Of a stretch of 51,018 bases of DNA, positions 1 through 11,314 are shown piece by piece. The notes below the pieces were generated by a model. That model did no database searches. It saw only the letters and a list, made by a program, of their open reading frames with translations, and was not told the origin of the DNA. Position 1 is the first letter of the stretch. Each line of letters begins with the position of its first letter. Origin of the DNA: Priapulus caudatus (Eukaryota; Priapulida; Priapulimorpha; Priapulimorphida; Priapulidae); contig NW_014577597.1 in NCBI RefSeq assembly GCF_000485595.1, positions 23,349 to 74,366 of the forward strand, in the 5' to 3' direction. The position numbers were made by a program, and so were the translations under genes.

Positions 1-672
1 CTTCTACATGGCTTTACCTTGCTACTGATATGTGTATACATTCACTTCAATCGTTATTTACTTCTTAAAATATTGTTTTTCAGAAACCCCGCTTCATTAA
101 CTTTAGTAAATTACGTTGGCCATTTACAATATCTTCCAAGAGGACTAATATTTTGCGAAAATTATGCTTTTAAAATAAAGAGGAGGTATTCTAACTTTGA
201 TTTACATGATCAAACCCTAGTCTAGCTTTGATTTACATGATAAAACCCTATCAGTAGTCCTTTCGTTTCAGTTTTAGTTTTAGTCCTTAGTTTTTTTGTT
301 GTTGTTTTTTGTATATATTTTTTCTTTATGCTGTATTTCAATGTTTTGTACTGTACGTATCACTGTATCACTCAGAAATTTTGGGGATCGTGGGTATATA
401 TTTGCTATAGTTTATAGTATAGTATGTACAATGTTATGTTGGACCACAATGGAAATAAGTGTGTTAGCCACGCTTTTTTGTGTTTTCATCCACGATAATT
501 TTCTAGCTGCATTTTGTTTATTTATGCTGTTATCGATGGAATGTATGCTTTGGTAATTATCGAAATAAATCAATCAATCAATCAATTTCTTGAGAAATAG
601 GAAGAAGTCCTTGCATGTACGTACCAGTTTTATCTTACGCTTCCGACAGATGGCAGCACAAGTGTATACATC
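1..672. other. 5' flank of MRG15, no gene recognised
   Basis: AT-rich sequence upstream of the MRG15 start codon. The only structured part is a possible LINE 3' end at about 296-586, described separately. No TATA box or other promoter element could be identified with confidence. The 5' UTR of MRG15 presumably lies in the last hundred bases or so before 673. Confidence 0.5.
296..586 (+). mobile_element. possible 5'-truncated non-LTR retrotransposon 3' end
   Basis: An 86-codon open frame (296-556) rich in hydrophobic and Cys residues is followed at once by AATAAA-containing sequence and a short tandem AATC tail (about 563-586). A 3' end finishing in a short tandem repeat tail is typical of CR1/L2-like LINE insertions truncated at the 5' end. 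No reverse-transcriptase motif is visible, so the assignment rests on the tail and general look only. It could instead be ordinary AT-rich DNA with a microsatellite. Confidence 0.3.
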
Positions 673-1348
673 ATGGCGCCGAAAACGAAGTTTGAAATAG
701 GTTAGTGTTTACACATTGCAATAACAACGTTGTGGTACCCGGTATCTCGACCTACACCGTACTATGACAGCTAGTATATGAACTGTTATTAGAGAGAACA
801 AATTATGCCGCTGACACTGTTTGCTGTTAGTTATTCTAAATCATGTTCGAGTGCTTGAAAGTTGTGCTTTCCATACAAACTCATCAACATTAAGATAAGA
901 TAAGATAAGATAACAGTTTATTTATCGCTTATCGCTTACAACATAGAACAAAAATTAACAAGGTAAATAAGAAAACCATACAGCGAAAGGATGGCGAAAA
1001 GACCATAGAACATTAGTCATTAGTACTACTAGTACTACTGCTCATAGGGTCTATGTCCCCCAGGATACTGCCGGAACGTACCGAACCCACCTGTAGTGCG
1101 TAAACCAACCACTTTGTAAGATGTAATGTGTTCACACCACAGCACACACCATGCCAGGTGGTGTGGCTCCAGCATTGTATCAGTTGTTTGGCATGGGTCG
1201 CTGAAATATTAACGTGCACAACATCTGCATATTAAAGAAATATCACATATGAAAGTGCTACACTCAGTAAATGGTACTGGGTTTACCAGATATTGTAGAC
1301 CTAGTTCTCCCAACGTCATTGCTTACACATAGGGATTCTTGCATGCAT

Positions 1349-1401
<53 letters not shown>

Positions 1402-4400
1402 GACACAGTCATGCATACACTTGTGTACGCACACATACAAAACAGTTTCGATAAAAGTTAATCAAGTACACTATTGTGAATGTTTATTATCAGTCACAGT
1501 ATCATGTATAAATATATTCGTGTTATCTACCAGAATATTGTTAGTATACTGTTAATACTGTGTAGTGTCTACCCAGGTACCCTGTTTAATCTTATAATTA
1601 CGTTTGTGTGGTTGTGTTCCAGGAGAAAAGCTGCTGTGTTACCATGGTCCTATATTATATGAAGCCAAGGTGACTGATTCAATAAATTCTCATAATTTAC
1701 TGCTCTGACTATTAACGTTTTTATTATTTCATAGTAACCCAAGCTTCTGTGGCAATGCAATATTTGTTTATTTGTCAATTTTTTTGGAAGGAAAATCACA
1801 CTTGTGTAATTGTTCATTAGGTGGAGTGCTAGGCATTTTATAAATGTGGTTTCAACATTTATCTGCCTTTCAAGTGAAACACTAAATGACTATTATAAAC
1901 AAGTGTGTTCTATAGAGGTATCTGCTCCTGTATTACTGCTTGTGTTCGCACTGTTTTTATTTAGTTTTCCCTCATTTTAGTGCGTGAAAACACAAATCAA
2001 AGACAAGGTTGTGAAATATTTGGTTCACTACAGTGGTTGGAACAAAAAGTAAGTAATGATAGATACTAACTTGTTATATTTTTCAGGCACCCTAAATTAT
2101 ATGTTTGAGAAATAAGTACATTACTCTTACAAGTAATTGTATATCTGTGTGAAATGTCATCATGTAGATTTGCAATGAAGTGACCAATACATGATGCTGA
2201 TATGCTTCTTAAAATTCAAATGCAGAAGTGTGATGTTGCCAACTTAATAAACCAGACCATAACTAACATTTTCCCTATAAATCTAGGATTTCAACTCGTG
2301 TGTTTTCAGGTGGTTGTCATGTTTCATAAACTTGTTCCACACAATATGTACAATGCGATATGGTAACAAAAATAAGATTATAAGATATAGATGAAAATAT
2401 TTTCTAATGGTTTGAGTATGCATGCACTCATGCCTTTCACTCATATGTGATTATACCTGTTTCTAATGTGTTATTTTTTACTATGGAACAGCTGGGATGA
2501 GTGGGTAGCAGAAAATCTGGTCCTGAAAATCAATGATGCTAATCTCCAGAAGCAGAAAGAGCTGGAGAAGGAATACTCTGGCATTGCTGCGTGAGTAGTT
2601 GCAGTTTTCATTAAGACTTGCTTGCATTTGCATCTGTACACACATAAATTATGGATCAGGCATTGAGAACGCATCAGCCACTGGCATGTACCCAATGAAA
2701 TTAGTTGGATCTTAGCTTAAAACTCTGTTTGACCCACTCCATACACTGCCATACTGTCATTGAAATCAACATGGCAGGATTTCATTATTGTGTAATCAAA
2801 TTAATGTAGAATCGTGTAATTAATTCAGTATCATGCCATTGCAGAAAGATGCGAAAGCGGACAGCAGGGGCTAAGAAGAAGGAGGATGTCAAAGAAAAGC
2901 CAGAGTCACGTTCAGGCACGCCATCTATTGAGAAACCGAAGGTTAAAGGTATTACCAGTTAATGTTCATGCCTAGATGTCTGTGTACGTGGCTGCGTACA
3001 CTTACGTGCAACAATTCTGAGCTCAAATTTCACTATGGTATTGGCAGCATGTGTCATGGTTACCCTCTTATAGTTGCCATGATGCCCTTAAAAATTTGCC
3101 GATATTCACAGATGAGAGTAAATCGCCATGGCTGCCCTACCTGGTTTGTCTCTGTACCCTTCTCATGAAATCTATATAGCATATATGTATCATTATTTGT
3201 CTCGTGTAAAATGTAGGTGCCATTATTAATCCTTAATTAAAAGAACCGTTTGTTTTAATCCCCTTCTAATTTTCCTGTGATGGCCTCAAATCTAATTAAG
3301 CCAAAGGTAACAGTTGTCTTTCCCTAAAAATGCAACCCCTGTTAATATTCATGCTAAAATCTTTGTATCACGATATGCGACATAATACATATCAGGGGTG
3401 AATAATGACAAATTCACCAATGATACATGGACAGGTTGCAGTAACATATTTGAAGAAAATTCACCGTGTAAATGAGGATATTGGTTTTGCTGTGGATTCC
3501 GTATCTTTCTTGTGTCCCAGACTATGGTTATGAGTACTACTGGTGTAGCAGTTATTGTTTGCTATAGTTGTCCCTAGGATGAGGATATTGTACAGTGCAT
3601 TCGAAATTATTTCTCCTACTCTTGTTAAATTTTTATTGATGACAACAAGCTGGTGTATGCGTGTTATTTCAGAAGAGAAGAGCACACCATCGGTATCAAG
3701 ATCAGAAACGCCAGTCCTTGAACCACCAGCTAAGAAGAAACGTGCGAGACTTGATCCTTACACTGAGCCCGTAGGTGTCGATGGCCTTTTGTGTTTGTGC
3801 GCATGTGTGCACATAATATAGTATGTTTCAGTTAACTTGAATCTGGAGTGAAATACTACCAATTTAATGCTCTGAATTTGTGATTTCGATCAGCAAGTTT
3901 CGTGTATTGCGAGCCTTGTAATATTACTGCCAAGTATGAAATCGGAAGTGTCCATCAGTGCCGAGTCATCCCCGTGTTATTCTGATCATGTGATTCCGTT
4001 TAAAGGAAGATATATTTACAACAAAGACCGAGATTCAAATAAAGATCCCTCAAGAGTTGAGAACGTGGTTGGTTGACGACTGGGACATTGTGACTCGTCA
4101 AAACAAGGTATTAACAGGGTGCGAAATTAACAGGAGTCCGGAGTCAAATACTCCCTGATTTACTGTCGGACTCCCTGATTTGACATATGCAGGAGTCCGT
4201 GTGACTCCCTGAAAATTCTGTCATACTACCTAGTTCGTTCCAGAGCACGGCCTCACGGAATTACCATATTTTTTCAGCTAATGTCCAAAGAAAATTTTCC
4301 AGACGTGCAACCGCATGAATCTTCAAAATAAGCACATGCGTTATTGTTAATATCTTTAATTTTGAACCTCGGACTGCGGACTCCCTCTTTTTGAGGGTAG

Positions 4401-7400
4401 GTAGTCCGTTGGACTCCCGTGTTCAAAAGTTAATTTCTACCCCTGTATTAATTCATTTAAATTAGTGATTATTTCAATATTATATTAGAATTGGTTGGAT
4501 TACTTAACACAATTACCAGCAGTAACAGGGTTTACAATATGCTACTAGGATAGCAAACTTTCCATGTGCTGTATAAGCATATCACACACTCGTACAGAGT
4601 TGTCGTAGAGGGTGCGTTGCTATATTCATGACATATTGTGTTTAAAGTTATATGTTGAAAATAGTTCAGTGTAAATATAGTATTGCCAGTGTAAACATGT
4701 ATGTTAGTAATTAACAGTATAACACCACAGCTGGCCTGACCCACTCTGCAGTGGAACTCTTACTGATATGTCTGTGCACTCTACATGTACATTGTTTGTT
4801 CCAGTTGGTAAACCTTCCAGCAAAAAATACTGCAAGCCAGATACTGGATGCTTATGTACGGTACAAGTCAATAAAGGATAAAACTTCAAACAAGTAAGTC
4901 GGGATCTTTACTAAGAATTGACTGGCTGCGTAGCAAAGTGTGTGTGATATCGGTGTGTTGTAAATATGTGTTTTTGCATGATATCTACTTTAATATGGGT
5001 GTAATGTGTCATGCCTAGTAGTACATAGGCAACAGTAACTTCACAACTAATACATTGATTACCATTAAAAATAATGCATTCTGGCTTGATTTATATCAGA
5101 AATAGTCACGAAAATATTTCAACAACAACGCGTTGACGATAAATATCCGTAAAAACTACAAAACAACGATGATGATTGCAACAACAGGGGAATCCTGTCG
5201 GGCGGTTGCCAGTCCCCTCCCCCATTATGTAACTCCCCCCCCCCCTAGACGGATGTGTATGGCACAAATGCACAGATAAACACACACCCTCGCAGCTAGC
5301 AAAGCCTTGTCGAATTCGGATACCTGTCTCGAATCTCAACAATGACGATTGCAACAACTAAGGGAATCCTGTCGGGTGTTTGGCAGTTCCCCCCCCCCCC
5401 ACCCAGGCGGACACGTATAGCACAGATACACGGATAAACACGTGAATCGCCCTCGCAGCTAGCAAGTCCTCGCCGATACATCGTGACAACAAAGGGAATC
5501 TCATAGGGTGGATGCCAGTCCCCCCAACACGTATAGCACAGGTGCGCACGGATAAACGCACGCGGATCGTCTTTGCAGCAACAGCTAGCAAGTCCTCGTC
5601 GAATTCGGATACCTGTCTCTAATCTCAACGGGGTGGAGATTGCAACAACAGGGAAAATCTGCTGGGTGGTTGCCAGTCCCCCCTCCTCCCAACAAATAAC
5701 TCCTCCCTAGACGACGGACATGTATAGCACAGGTGTGCGGATAAACGCACGCAGATCATCCTCACAAATAGCAAGTCCTCGTCGAATTCGGATACCTGTC
5801 TCGTATCTCGGCCCTGAACTGCACGTAGAGCCGGCGATTGCAACAGCAGGGGAATCCTTGTTGGGCGGTTGCCAGTTCCCTCCCTCCAGATGGACGCATA
5901 CAGACGCGCGGATAAACGCTCGTGAATCATCGCCCGACATCCTCGCAGCTAGCAAATCTTTGTCGAGTTAGGATACCTCTCCCGGATCTCGGCCCTGAAC
6001 TGCGCGTAGAGCCGGCGATTTCGCACGTAGTCGTCGTCGTCGTCGTCGTGGCGCAGCGTCTTGAAGCCCTTGTGCAGCAGGAAGGCGTCTGCGAGCACCG
6101 ACATCTCGTAGCCGGCCGCGTGAAGCTCGCACAGCAGGCTCACGCGGTTGTAGCCGTACGCGCGGAAGCGCTCATCGTATGCCGCAGCCGTCGTCGCATC
6201 GACGACGAAGAATGGCTCGTACGGATGCCGCCACGCGACGTCGTGCAACACGCCCGCCGCGGCGTCGGACGCGTGCAGCCACGCGGCGTTGTCTGTCCGC
6301 GACTGGCACTCGGGGCACGGCTCTGCGTAGAAGGGTCTCGCGTCGCCCGCGGCGACGAGCGCGCGGAGTTCCCGCTTCGTCGCGGCGAGCGACGCCCCCG
6401 CGCGCGCCTCGAACACCGGCACGACGTAGAGGGCGCCGGCGCGCGGGTGCGGCGCGGCAAGGCGGGAGAACGCACCGCGAAGCCCCACGCTCGGCAGCAG
6501 GTCGATGTCGACGACGAGCACGTGGCGCGCCCTGGCGGCAACGCCGCGGCGCGCGACGTTGCGCAGGAGATTCGCGGGGTACGCCACGACCCCGCCGGCG
6601 TAGTTCGCACGCGAAGCAGCGTCGCCCTGCAGCAATCGCTCGCACGGCAGCTCGGCAACGGCGGTTGCCATGGCGACTGGCGGGGACGTGCCGACGGGGA
6701 AGACGAGGTGGAAGCTGACATTGCTTCGGACGTCGGGGAAGCAGCGGCGCATCGCGACGACGGCGTCGACGGCCGCGCGCACGTCGCCGGTGTCGCGAGC
6801 GAACGCGGCGACCGACGCGGGACCCGCCCAGCGGCGCGCGAGTGCGGGGAGGTGGTGCAGCTTGTCTACGGAGGCCTGCGTGACGAGGGTCACTCCGTCG
6901 TCGTCGCCGGCATCATCGGCCAGCGCGAGGCCGGCGACTATGAAGAAGGTGCCGCTAGCGTCGACGACTGTCGCGCGTGCGAGACGCCGGACCATGTCTG
7001 CGCGCGGGCTGCCCGGCGACGTTACGTTGCAGCACTCGCCCTCTGGTGGCGACCCTGGAAAGGGAAGGAACTGTGCGTAAAATTGAACTATTACAGTATT
7101 AGCAAATATATCTTTAAAAACCTTTATATAGGTATGTGTACAGTGTTTCCCCTGGCCAAAAAGGTCTGTGAGGTGGTAAATGTTTTTTGTGATGTGTTTG
7201 TGCGTTTCGAGGTCCTAGCAAAGCAAGCAGCGCAGGTGCTGGCCAAGCTAGGTGGGGTCCGGGGGTTTTGCCGCTTCTCGGGAAATTTTTGAAAAAATTG
7301 TGCAATTTGGTGCATTCTAAGCTATTCTGAACACATTGTATGAGACCCTTGAATCTCTTTTTCAAGTTGTCAAAAGTTTCGTCAGCGAGGCGGTGTTTTG

Positions 7401-10400
7401 GACAAATTTCTGTGTGGCGGCTGAGAATTTGAGCAAGGTGGCGTGCCTCGCTCGTGTGCAGGAGAAACTGTGTGTAGATATCAAGATCTTTGTGTATGCC
7501 AGTCACCAGCTGTCCAAGTATTAATGCTAAAGATTATAGTTTGCTGTGAAAAATTGGCACACAGGACTAAACTCAAATGATTGACACTGGCGGCGGCCCA
7601 TCATTTCAGTCACACATTAATATCACCTGCCACGTATACATCTCGGGGCAGAGGATGTCTACATCTGTCATTATTCACCCCTGATCTCGGTAAGCACGGA
7701 AGGCATTCATTAGGAAAGATTGACAATGCATGCTCTACTTATAATCATTACTTGTATAATAAGTATATAATATAATTATATATATATATAATAAGTACTT
7801 GATCAAACTAGTCCGTCTCACTTTCTATAAAGCTAACGAGCTCGGCCTTACCCAGGGATCGTTCTCTGTTCGCGCGCTCGCTGTCCACTCTGTCCACGGC
7901 ACTGAGTAGCAGCACGTGTAGCAGCTGTAGAAGCAGAATGAGCAATCCGAGACAGACAACAGTTTTCATCCAGGTCACCCGCATCAGTGTGCTTACACTG
8001 CATGCCGTCATGGCCGCCTTGCCGGCTCTAGCGGGGCTAGGGCACCCACGTGCGCTCTGCGAAGGAAATTAAAGATCATCCTGCAAAATACATGTCAAGA
8101 TAAAAAAAAATACCGTTAGAATGTTATACACTCCATCAAGGGTTAATAATGAAAAATTTGTCGTTATTAACCGCTGGCGATATATAGACTCATTAGTAGC
8201 CTATAGCGAGTTTAGCGGTAATAGTTTGCAAATTACGTGGGGAGGAATTTATATAACCCACATTATTGTAATGCAGGGTATTACCAGACTACTAGCCACA
8301 AGTTACCTTCTCACCTTTCACTACGTGGCAACTCACTTAGAACTACGCCGTGTAACAGTCGTAGAGCCTGGTCGGGCAACTGAACTACTATATTGTGTGG
8401 TCTTATACATGGGTCCAAGCTTACCTCAGCTTTTAGGAACCCCGTATAACAGTATACACATGGCAGGCTTACTGTTAGATTAGTGTTGGAGTTTGGTTTA
8501 GTGATATCCCTTTTTAGGGGGTTCTGCCGGGAGCTGTTTTCAAACCCCCACGTCAAAAGTAAAACTGTTTCAAAATGTAAACGAAAGTCTAAGAAATAAC
8601 TACGAATTATGTACAGAACTTGTAGTTGGATTGGGCCTAATTCGGCCTGCACTGGGACCGTGTAGCTGGAGCGGATGGGCTACACGGGTAGAGTTAGGTC
8701 AACCCTGTACTGTAGCCTTTAGTCTGTACTGTCTGTAGGTTCACAAGCTCTTATACTCTTCTTGAAACTTGAGCGTCCAAGGGCCTGCTGTGGTAGGTTA
8801 CAAAACTGTGCATCGTGACAACCGCGATAACGGGGTAACCGTAATGCCTAATGGTGTCCTTTTTGTAGGTCGTACAAACTTATATGCGTGCAATTTAACT
8901 TGATTCAAAACTCACCCATAAATACTGAGAATACTCTGCTATCTTGTTGATTGAGCAACATTGAGTTCGTCTGCGCACATCAGTTGAATTTTAACCTAGT
9001 CAGTGTAATGACACCTCTTCCCTGCTGTTCAATTTGATTTTTGTTGTGGCACTGTGGCGATAGATGTGCACACGTCGGCATAGCTTACGCGTTGAGACGG
9101 GTTCGTAGCTGTTAGTGTCAGTCTATAGACTAGAAATGATCTGTGCTACGATTGGCTTAAGTTTGTCAGCTATATTTAGCGCTCAGACCAGACGTAATCA
9201 ATTAACAAATTGTCTCAGCATCCCAGCGAATGATACACATATGGATGCTTGCATGTTCCATAAAAGAAGAAATATAATAGCAAATAGAATAAAAGAGCGA
9301 TATCAATATATCAATTACCACACTAACATGTGCAACGTTCCGATTTATTTTGTAGTAATAATTTATTTGTGTCTTCTGATCACTGATAAATGGTGGGCTA
9401 TGCACTAGGAGTGTTCCTAAGTTTGATATCATTAATGATTAATGATTGATAATCCTAACCCTAACCCTAACCTAACCTAACCTAGTTGGGAACACTCCTA
9501 ATGGAGTATCACCCAAAGATGACAAGTATGGGATTCTGACAAATATTTTTATTTTGTATTCTAGAGAGGCACTTACTGAAGTTACCCGAGGAATTAAGGA
9601 CTACTTCAATGTTGTACTTGGAAAGCAATTGCTGTACAAATTTGAACGGCCTCAATATGCAGAGGTAATTATATATGTGTTACTTGTCATTATCATAACT
9701 ACTTTATTGAGTGCAATTCCCTCTTTTCTTCGTTTATCAATTGTATTTAAAAACCTTGTTAATGGCTGGAAGAATACACTATGCCTATATGTTTAAACAT
9801 ATAATTATTTGCCAAAATTGTGTACATTCTATACAATATCTTGACCATATAGATGGTAGTTTATGCCATAGGGATGGTCGATTTAATCCTACAGTCACAT
9901 ATATATAAAGAAATCAATGTGTCGTTCCAGCAATATGCGCAGTTATTTTTTTATTAATATGAACTCACGCGAATTTTTATATGTATGTTTCAATTTAATT
10001 TCGATGAGTGTAGTCGGTCAACTAGTTTCTAGTGTTCATCACCTAGTTTTCACAGTTTAGGTTACAGCATTCGTGTAAATAGTTTGTGATAGATGGAGCT
10101 ACTATATAAGATATCGAGAGCTAATAATACCTAGCTATAATAGCTAAAGAGGTATTAATAGCTCTTGAAGATATATATACTAAATGCTAAGGCACTCCAG
10201 TGGTTTGCTATGAAGTTAGTAAAATATAAAGTCAAATGTTTTTAATGTGTCTTTTTATCATTTAGACACACTCTAATTCTCATATGTTAAATCAAATAAT
10301 TTACAACCTACAACCCACCTACCTACAAGTGTAAAAGCATGTATAATATCTGCACAGAAGAATTTATTCATGTACTTTATTAACGTGTTGTCGTTATGAT

Positions 10401-11314
10401 TGTTGCATAGATACTGGCAAAGTACCCTGACACACCGATGAGTGATATTTATGGGGCAGAGCACCTGTCTCGATTATTTGGTATGTATAAGATTCCGTTC
10501 CTTTCCTTAACCCCCATAACTACATTAACAATCTCCTCCCCTCCTCTCCGTCATACCACTTCTTCCCTTCTTGCCTAAGTTAGCATCCTGGTGCTCCTTC
10601 TACCACCCCCTGTGTCACCTCCCACTGCTCCTGACCCATTCCCCTATCCACCATACTCCTTTCACTCTTTTTCTTCCACTTCCTCTTCTGCTCAGTCCCT
10701 GTCTTTCTTCCTACCCTTTCTCCACACTCTGCTACTTCCACCCTCTCCACGTTCTTCCTCTCTCCTTTTTCACCTTCTCCCTACCCCAATAACTCCTTCC
10801 TCCAACCTCTCCATACAGTCCATCCCTTCTCCATCTTCTCTCATCCTCACCAGACCAGCTGCACTATACAGGAGGGTAAACGGTTCCACCCCTCCCGTGT
10901 ATACATACGAATATAATTTGCATCTCACCAGTAGATAATCGAATCGATAATCGATGCATCTCTCCATAATAGAAACCTACCCACGCGCCTTCTACAAGCA
11001 CCTCGCGCTTTATATTACATATAAGTGTATGGTAGTATATAAGTAAATAGCTCTTGTGGCGGTGAGGCCGCTATAAGCGCTATCTATCGTGGGGTGGTCG
11101 GCTGCCCCAGAGATTAATCTGAGTGTGTGCGTCTATGATTGCAGTGAACCTGGGCGGCTACCTCGCGTACACGGGCCTGGACGAGAAGGCGGTGGAGCTG
11201 CTGCTCACCCACATCCATGACTTCCTCGGCTACACGACGCGCAACGTCTCCTCCCTCTACGATCTCAACGCATACGTCGTCGCGTCGCCAGAGTACCAGC
11301 GGAAGGCGCTGTGA
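673..11314 (+). CDS. MORF4L1: MRG15 / mortality factor 4-like protein 1, 11 exons
   Basis: Chromatin reader of the NuA4/TIP60 acetyltransferase and Sin3-HDAC complexes; the chromodomain binds methylated H3K36 and the MRG domain recruits partners. Exons: 673-700, 1623-1669, 1981-2048, 2492-2590, 2845-2948, 3673-3770, 4006-4107, 4805-4893, 9565-9664, 10411-10480, 11145-11314. All junctions are GT-AG and phases agree, giving 975 nt and 324 aa, close to the 323 aa of the human short isoform. The start MAPKTKFEI is followed by a chromodomain (about residues 10-60; HYSGWNKNWDEW motif), a basic Ser/Pro/Lys linker, and an MRG domain from about residue 158 (IPQELRTWLVDDWD, YKFERPQYAEILAKYPD, SPEYQRKAL then stop). 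The start of exon 7 is inferred (acceptor TTTAAAG) because that edge is poorly conserved. Intron 8 (4.7 kb) contains B4GAT1 on the opposite strand. Confidence 0.95.
1349..1398. repeat. (CA)n microsatellite
   Basis: Uninterrupted CA dinucleotides, about 25 copies, in MRG15 intron 1. Confidence 0.95.
4115..4445. mobile_element. MITE-like element beside MRG15 exon 7
   Basis: Imperfect terminal inverted repeats: CAGGGTGCGAAATTAAC at the left and the reverse complement of CAGGGGTAGAAATTAAC at the right. TATTAA flanks both ends (4109-4114 and 4446-4451), consistent with a 6-bp target duplication. The interior holds several short inverted and direct copies of an 'aggagtccg / ggactccct' motif. There is no coding capacity, so it would be non-autonomous; the CAGGG ends suggest a hAT-like origin. 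It starts only 8 nt into the intron after exon 7, and the donor GTATTA overlaps the target site. Confidence 0.7.
5106..5948 (-). repeat. degenerate tandem copies of the B4GAT1 3' end
   Basis: Immediately 3' of the B4GAT1 stop codon (minus strand), about four degraded units repeat the last roughly 45-60 coding bases plus 3' flank. Copies of the 'agctagcaa...tcgaattcggatacctgtctc' block begin near 5296, 5456 (partial), 5583 and 5764; the gene's own end is at 5947. Spacing is about 127-183 bp. The unit nearest the gene also shares the 'ggccctgaactgc...gtagagccggcgatt' coding segment. Each unit carries 'ggttgccagtcccc' flank and C-rich tracts. Translated remnants such as RYPNSTRLC echo the gene's C terminus RYPNSTKIC. 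Confidence 0.8.
5949..8011 (-). CDS. B4GAT1: beta-1,4-glucuronyltransferase 1-like (glycosyltransferase 49), 2 exons
   Basis: Golgi type II membrane glycosyltransferase. In animals B4GAT1 adds glucuronic acid to xylose, priming the alpha-dystroglycan glycan that LARGE extends. Exon 1 is 7852-8011 and exon 2 is 5949-7054; the donor (phase 1, GTAAGG) and acceptor (TTTCCAG) phases match, giving 421 aa against about 415 in human. The start at 8011 gives a short cytosolic tail and a Leu-rich signal anchor at about residues 17-38. The catalytic domain has VTLVTQASVDKLHHL, a DxD metal-binding motif (DID, residues about 236-238), NVS glycosylation sequon near residue 165, a HPYEPFFVV segment, and the family C-terminal block FLLHKGFKT followed by a six-Asp run. 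Exon 2 is very GC-rich compared with its flanks. It is nested antisense in MRG15 intron 8. A candidate hAT MITE sits in its only intron. Confidence 0.9.
7141..7470. mobile_element. candidate hAT-type MITE in the B4GAT1 intron
   Basis: The left end CAGTGTTTCCCCTGGCC is typical of hAT elements. The right end GGAGAAACTG is only a degraded match to its complement. The flanks TATGTGTA (left) and TGTGTAGA (right) share TGTGTA, suggesting a target duplication. There is no transposase. It could also be a fragment of a larger element. Confidence 0.45.
8012..9407. other. MRG15 intron 8 between B4GAT1 exon 1 and a small MITE
   Basis: This stretch should contain the B4GAT1 promoter and 5' UTR (minus strand, above 8011). 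A 120-codon open frame at 8121-8483 and a 113-codon frame at 8311-8652 overlap on opposite strands and resemble no known family. No other feature is seen. Confidence 0.4.
9408..9498. mobile_element. 91-bp Tc1/mariner-like MITE carrying telomere-type repeats
   Basis: Perfect 10-bp terminal inverted repeats (GGAGTGTTCC and GGAACACTCC) extend imperfectly inwards and are flanked by TA on both sides, as expected for Tc1/mariner-type insertion. The interior has 'attaatgattaatgatt' and then about 30 bp of CCCTAA / CCTAA repeats, the complement of the metazoan TTAGGG telomere unit. It lies 66 bp before MRG15 exon 9. Confidence 0.65.
10495..10850 (+). repeat. long polypyrimidine tract in MRG15 intron 10
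   Basis: About 350 bp almost entirely of C and T (CCTCC, CTTCTTC, CCCTCTCC types), directly downstream of MRG15 exon 10. The open frames over it are products of base composition. It could form H-DNA or bind pyrimidine-tract proteins in the transcript, but nothing shows that it does. Confidence 0.75.

Noticed and set aside
5922-7292. 456-codon plus-strand open frame
   Set aside because: It is the antisense shadow of the GC-rich B4GAT1 exon. The minus strand encodes a recognisable glycosyltransferase with splice-consistent ends.
8121-8652. Overlapping 120- and 113-codon frames between the nested gene and exon 9
   Set aside because: Opposite-strand overlapping frames with no domain or splice support, typical of chance.
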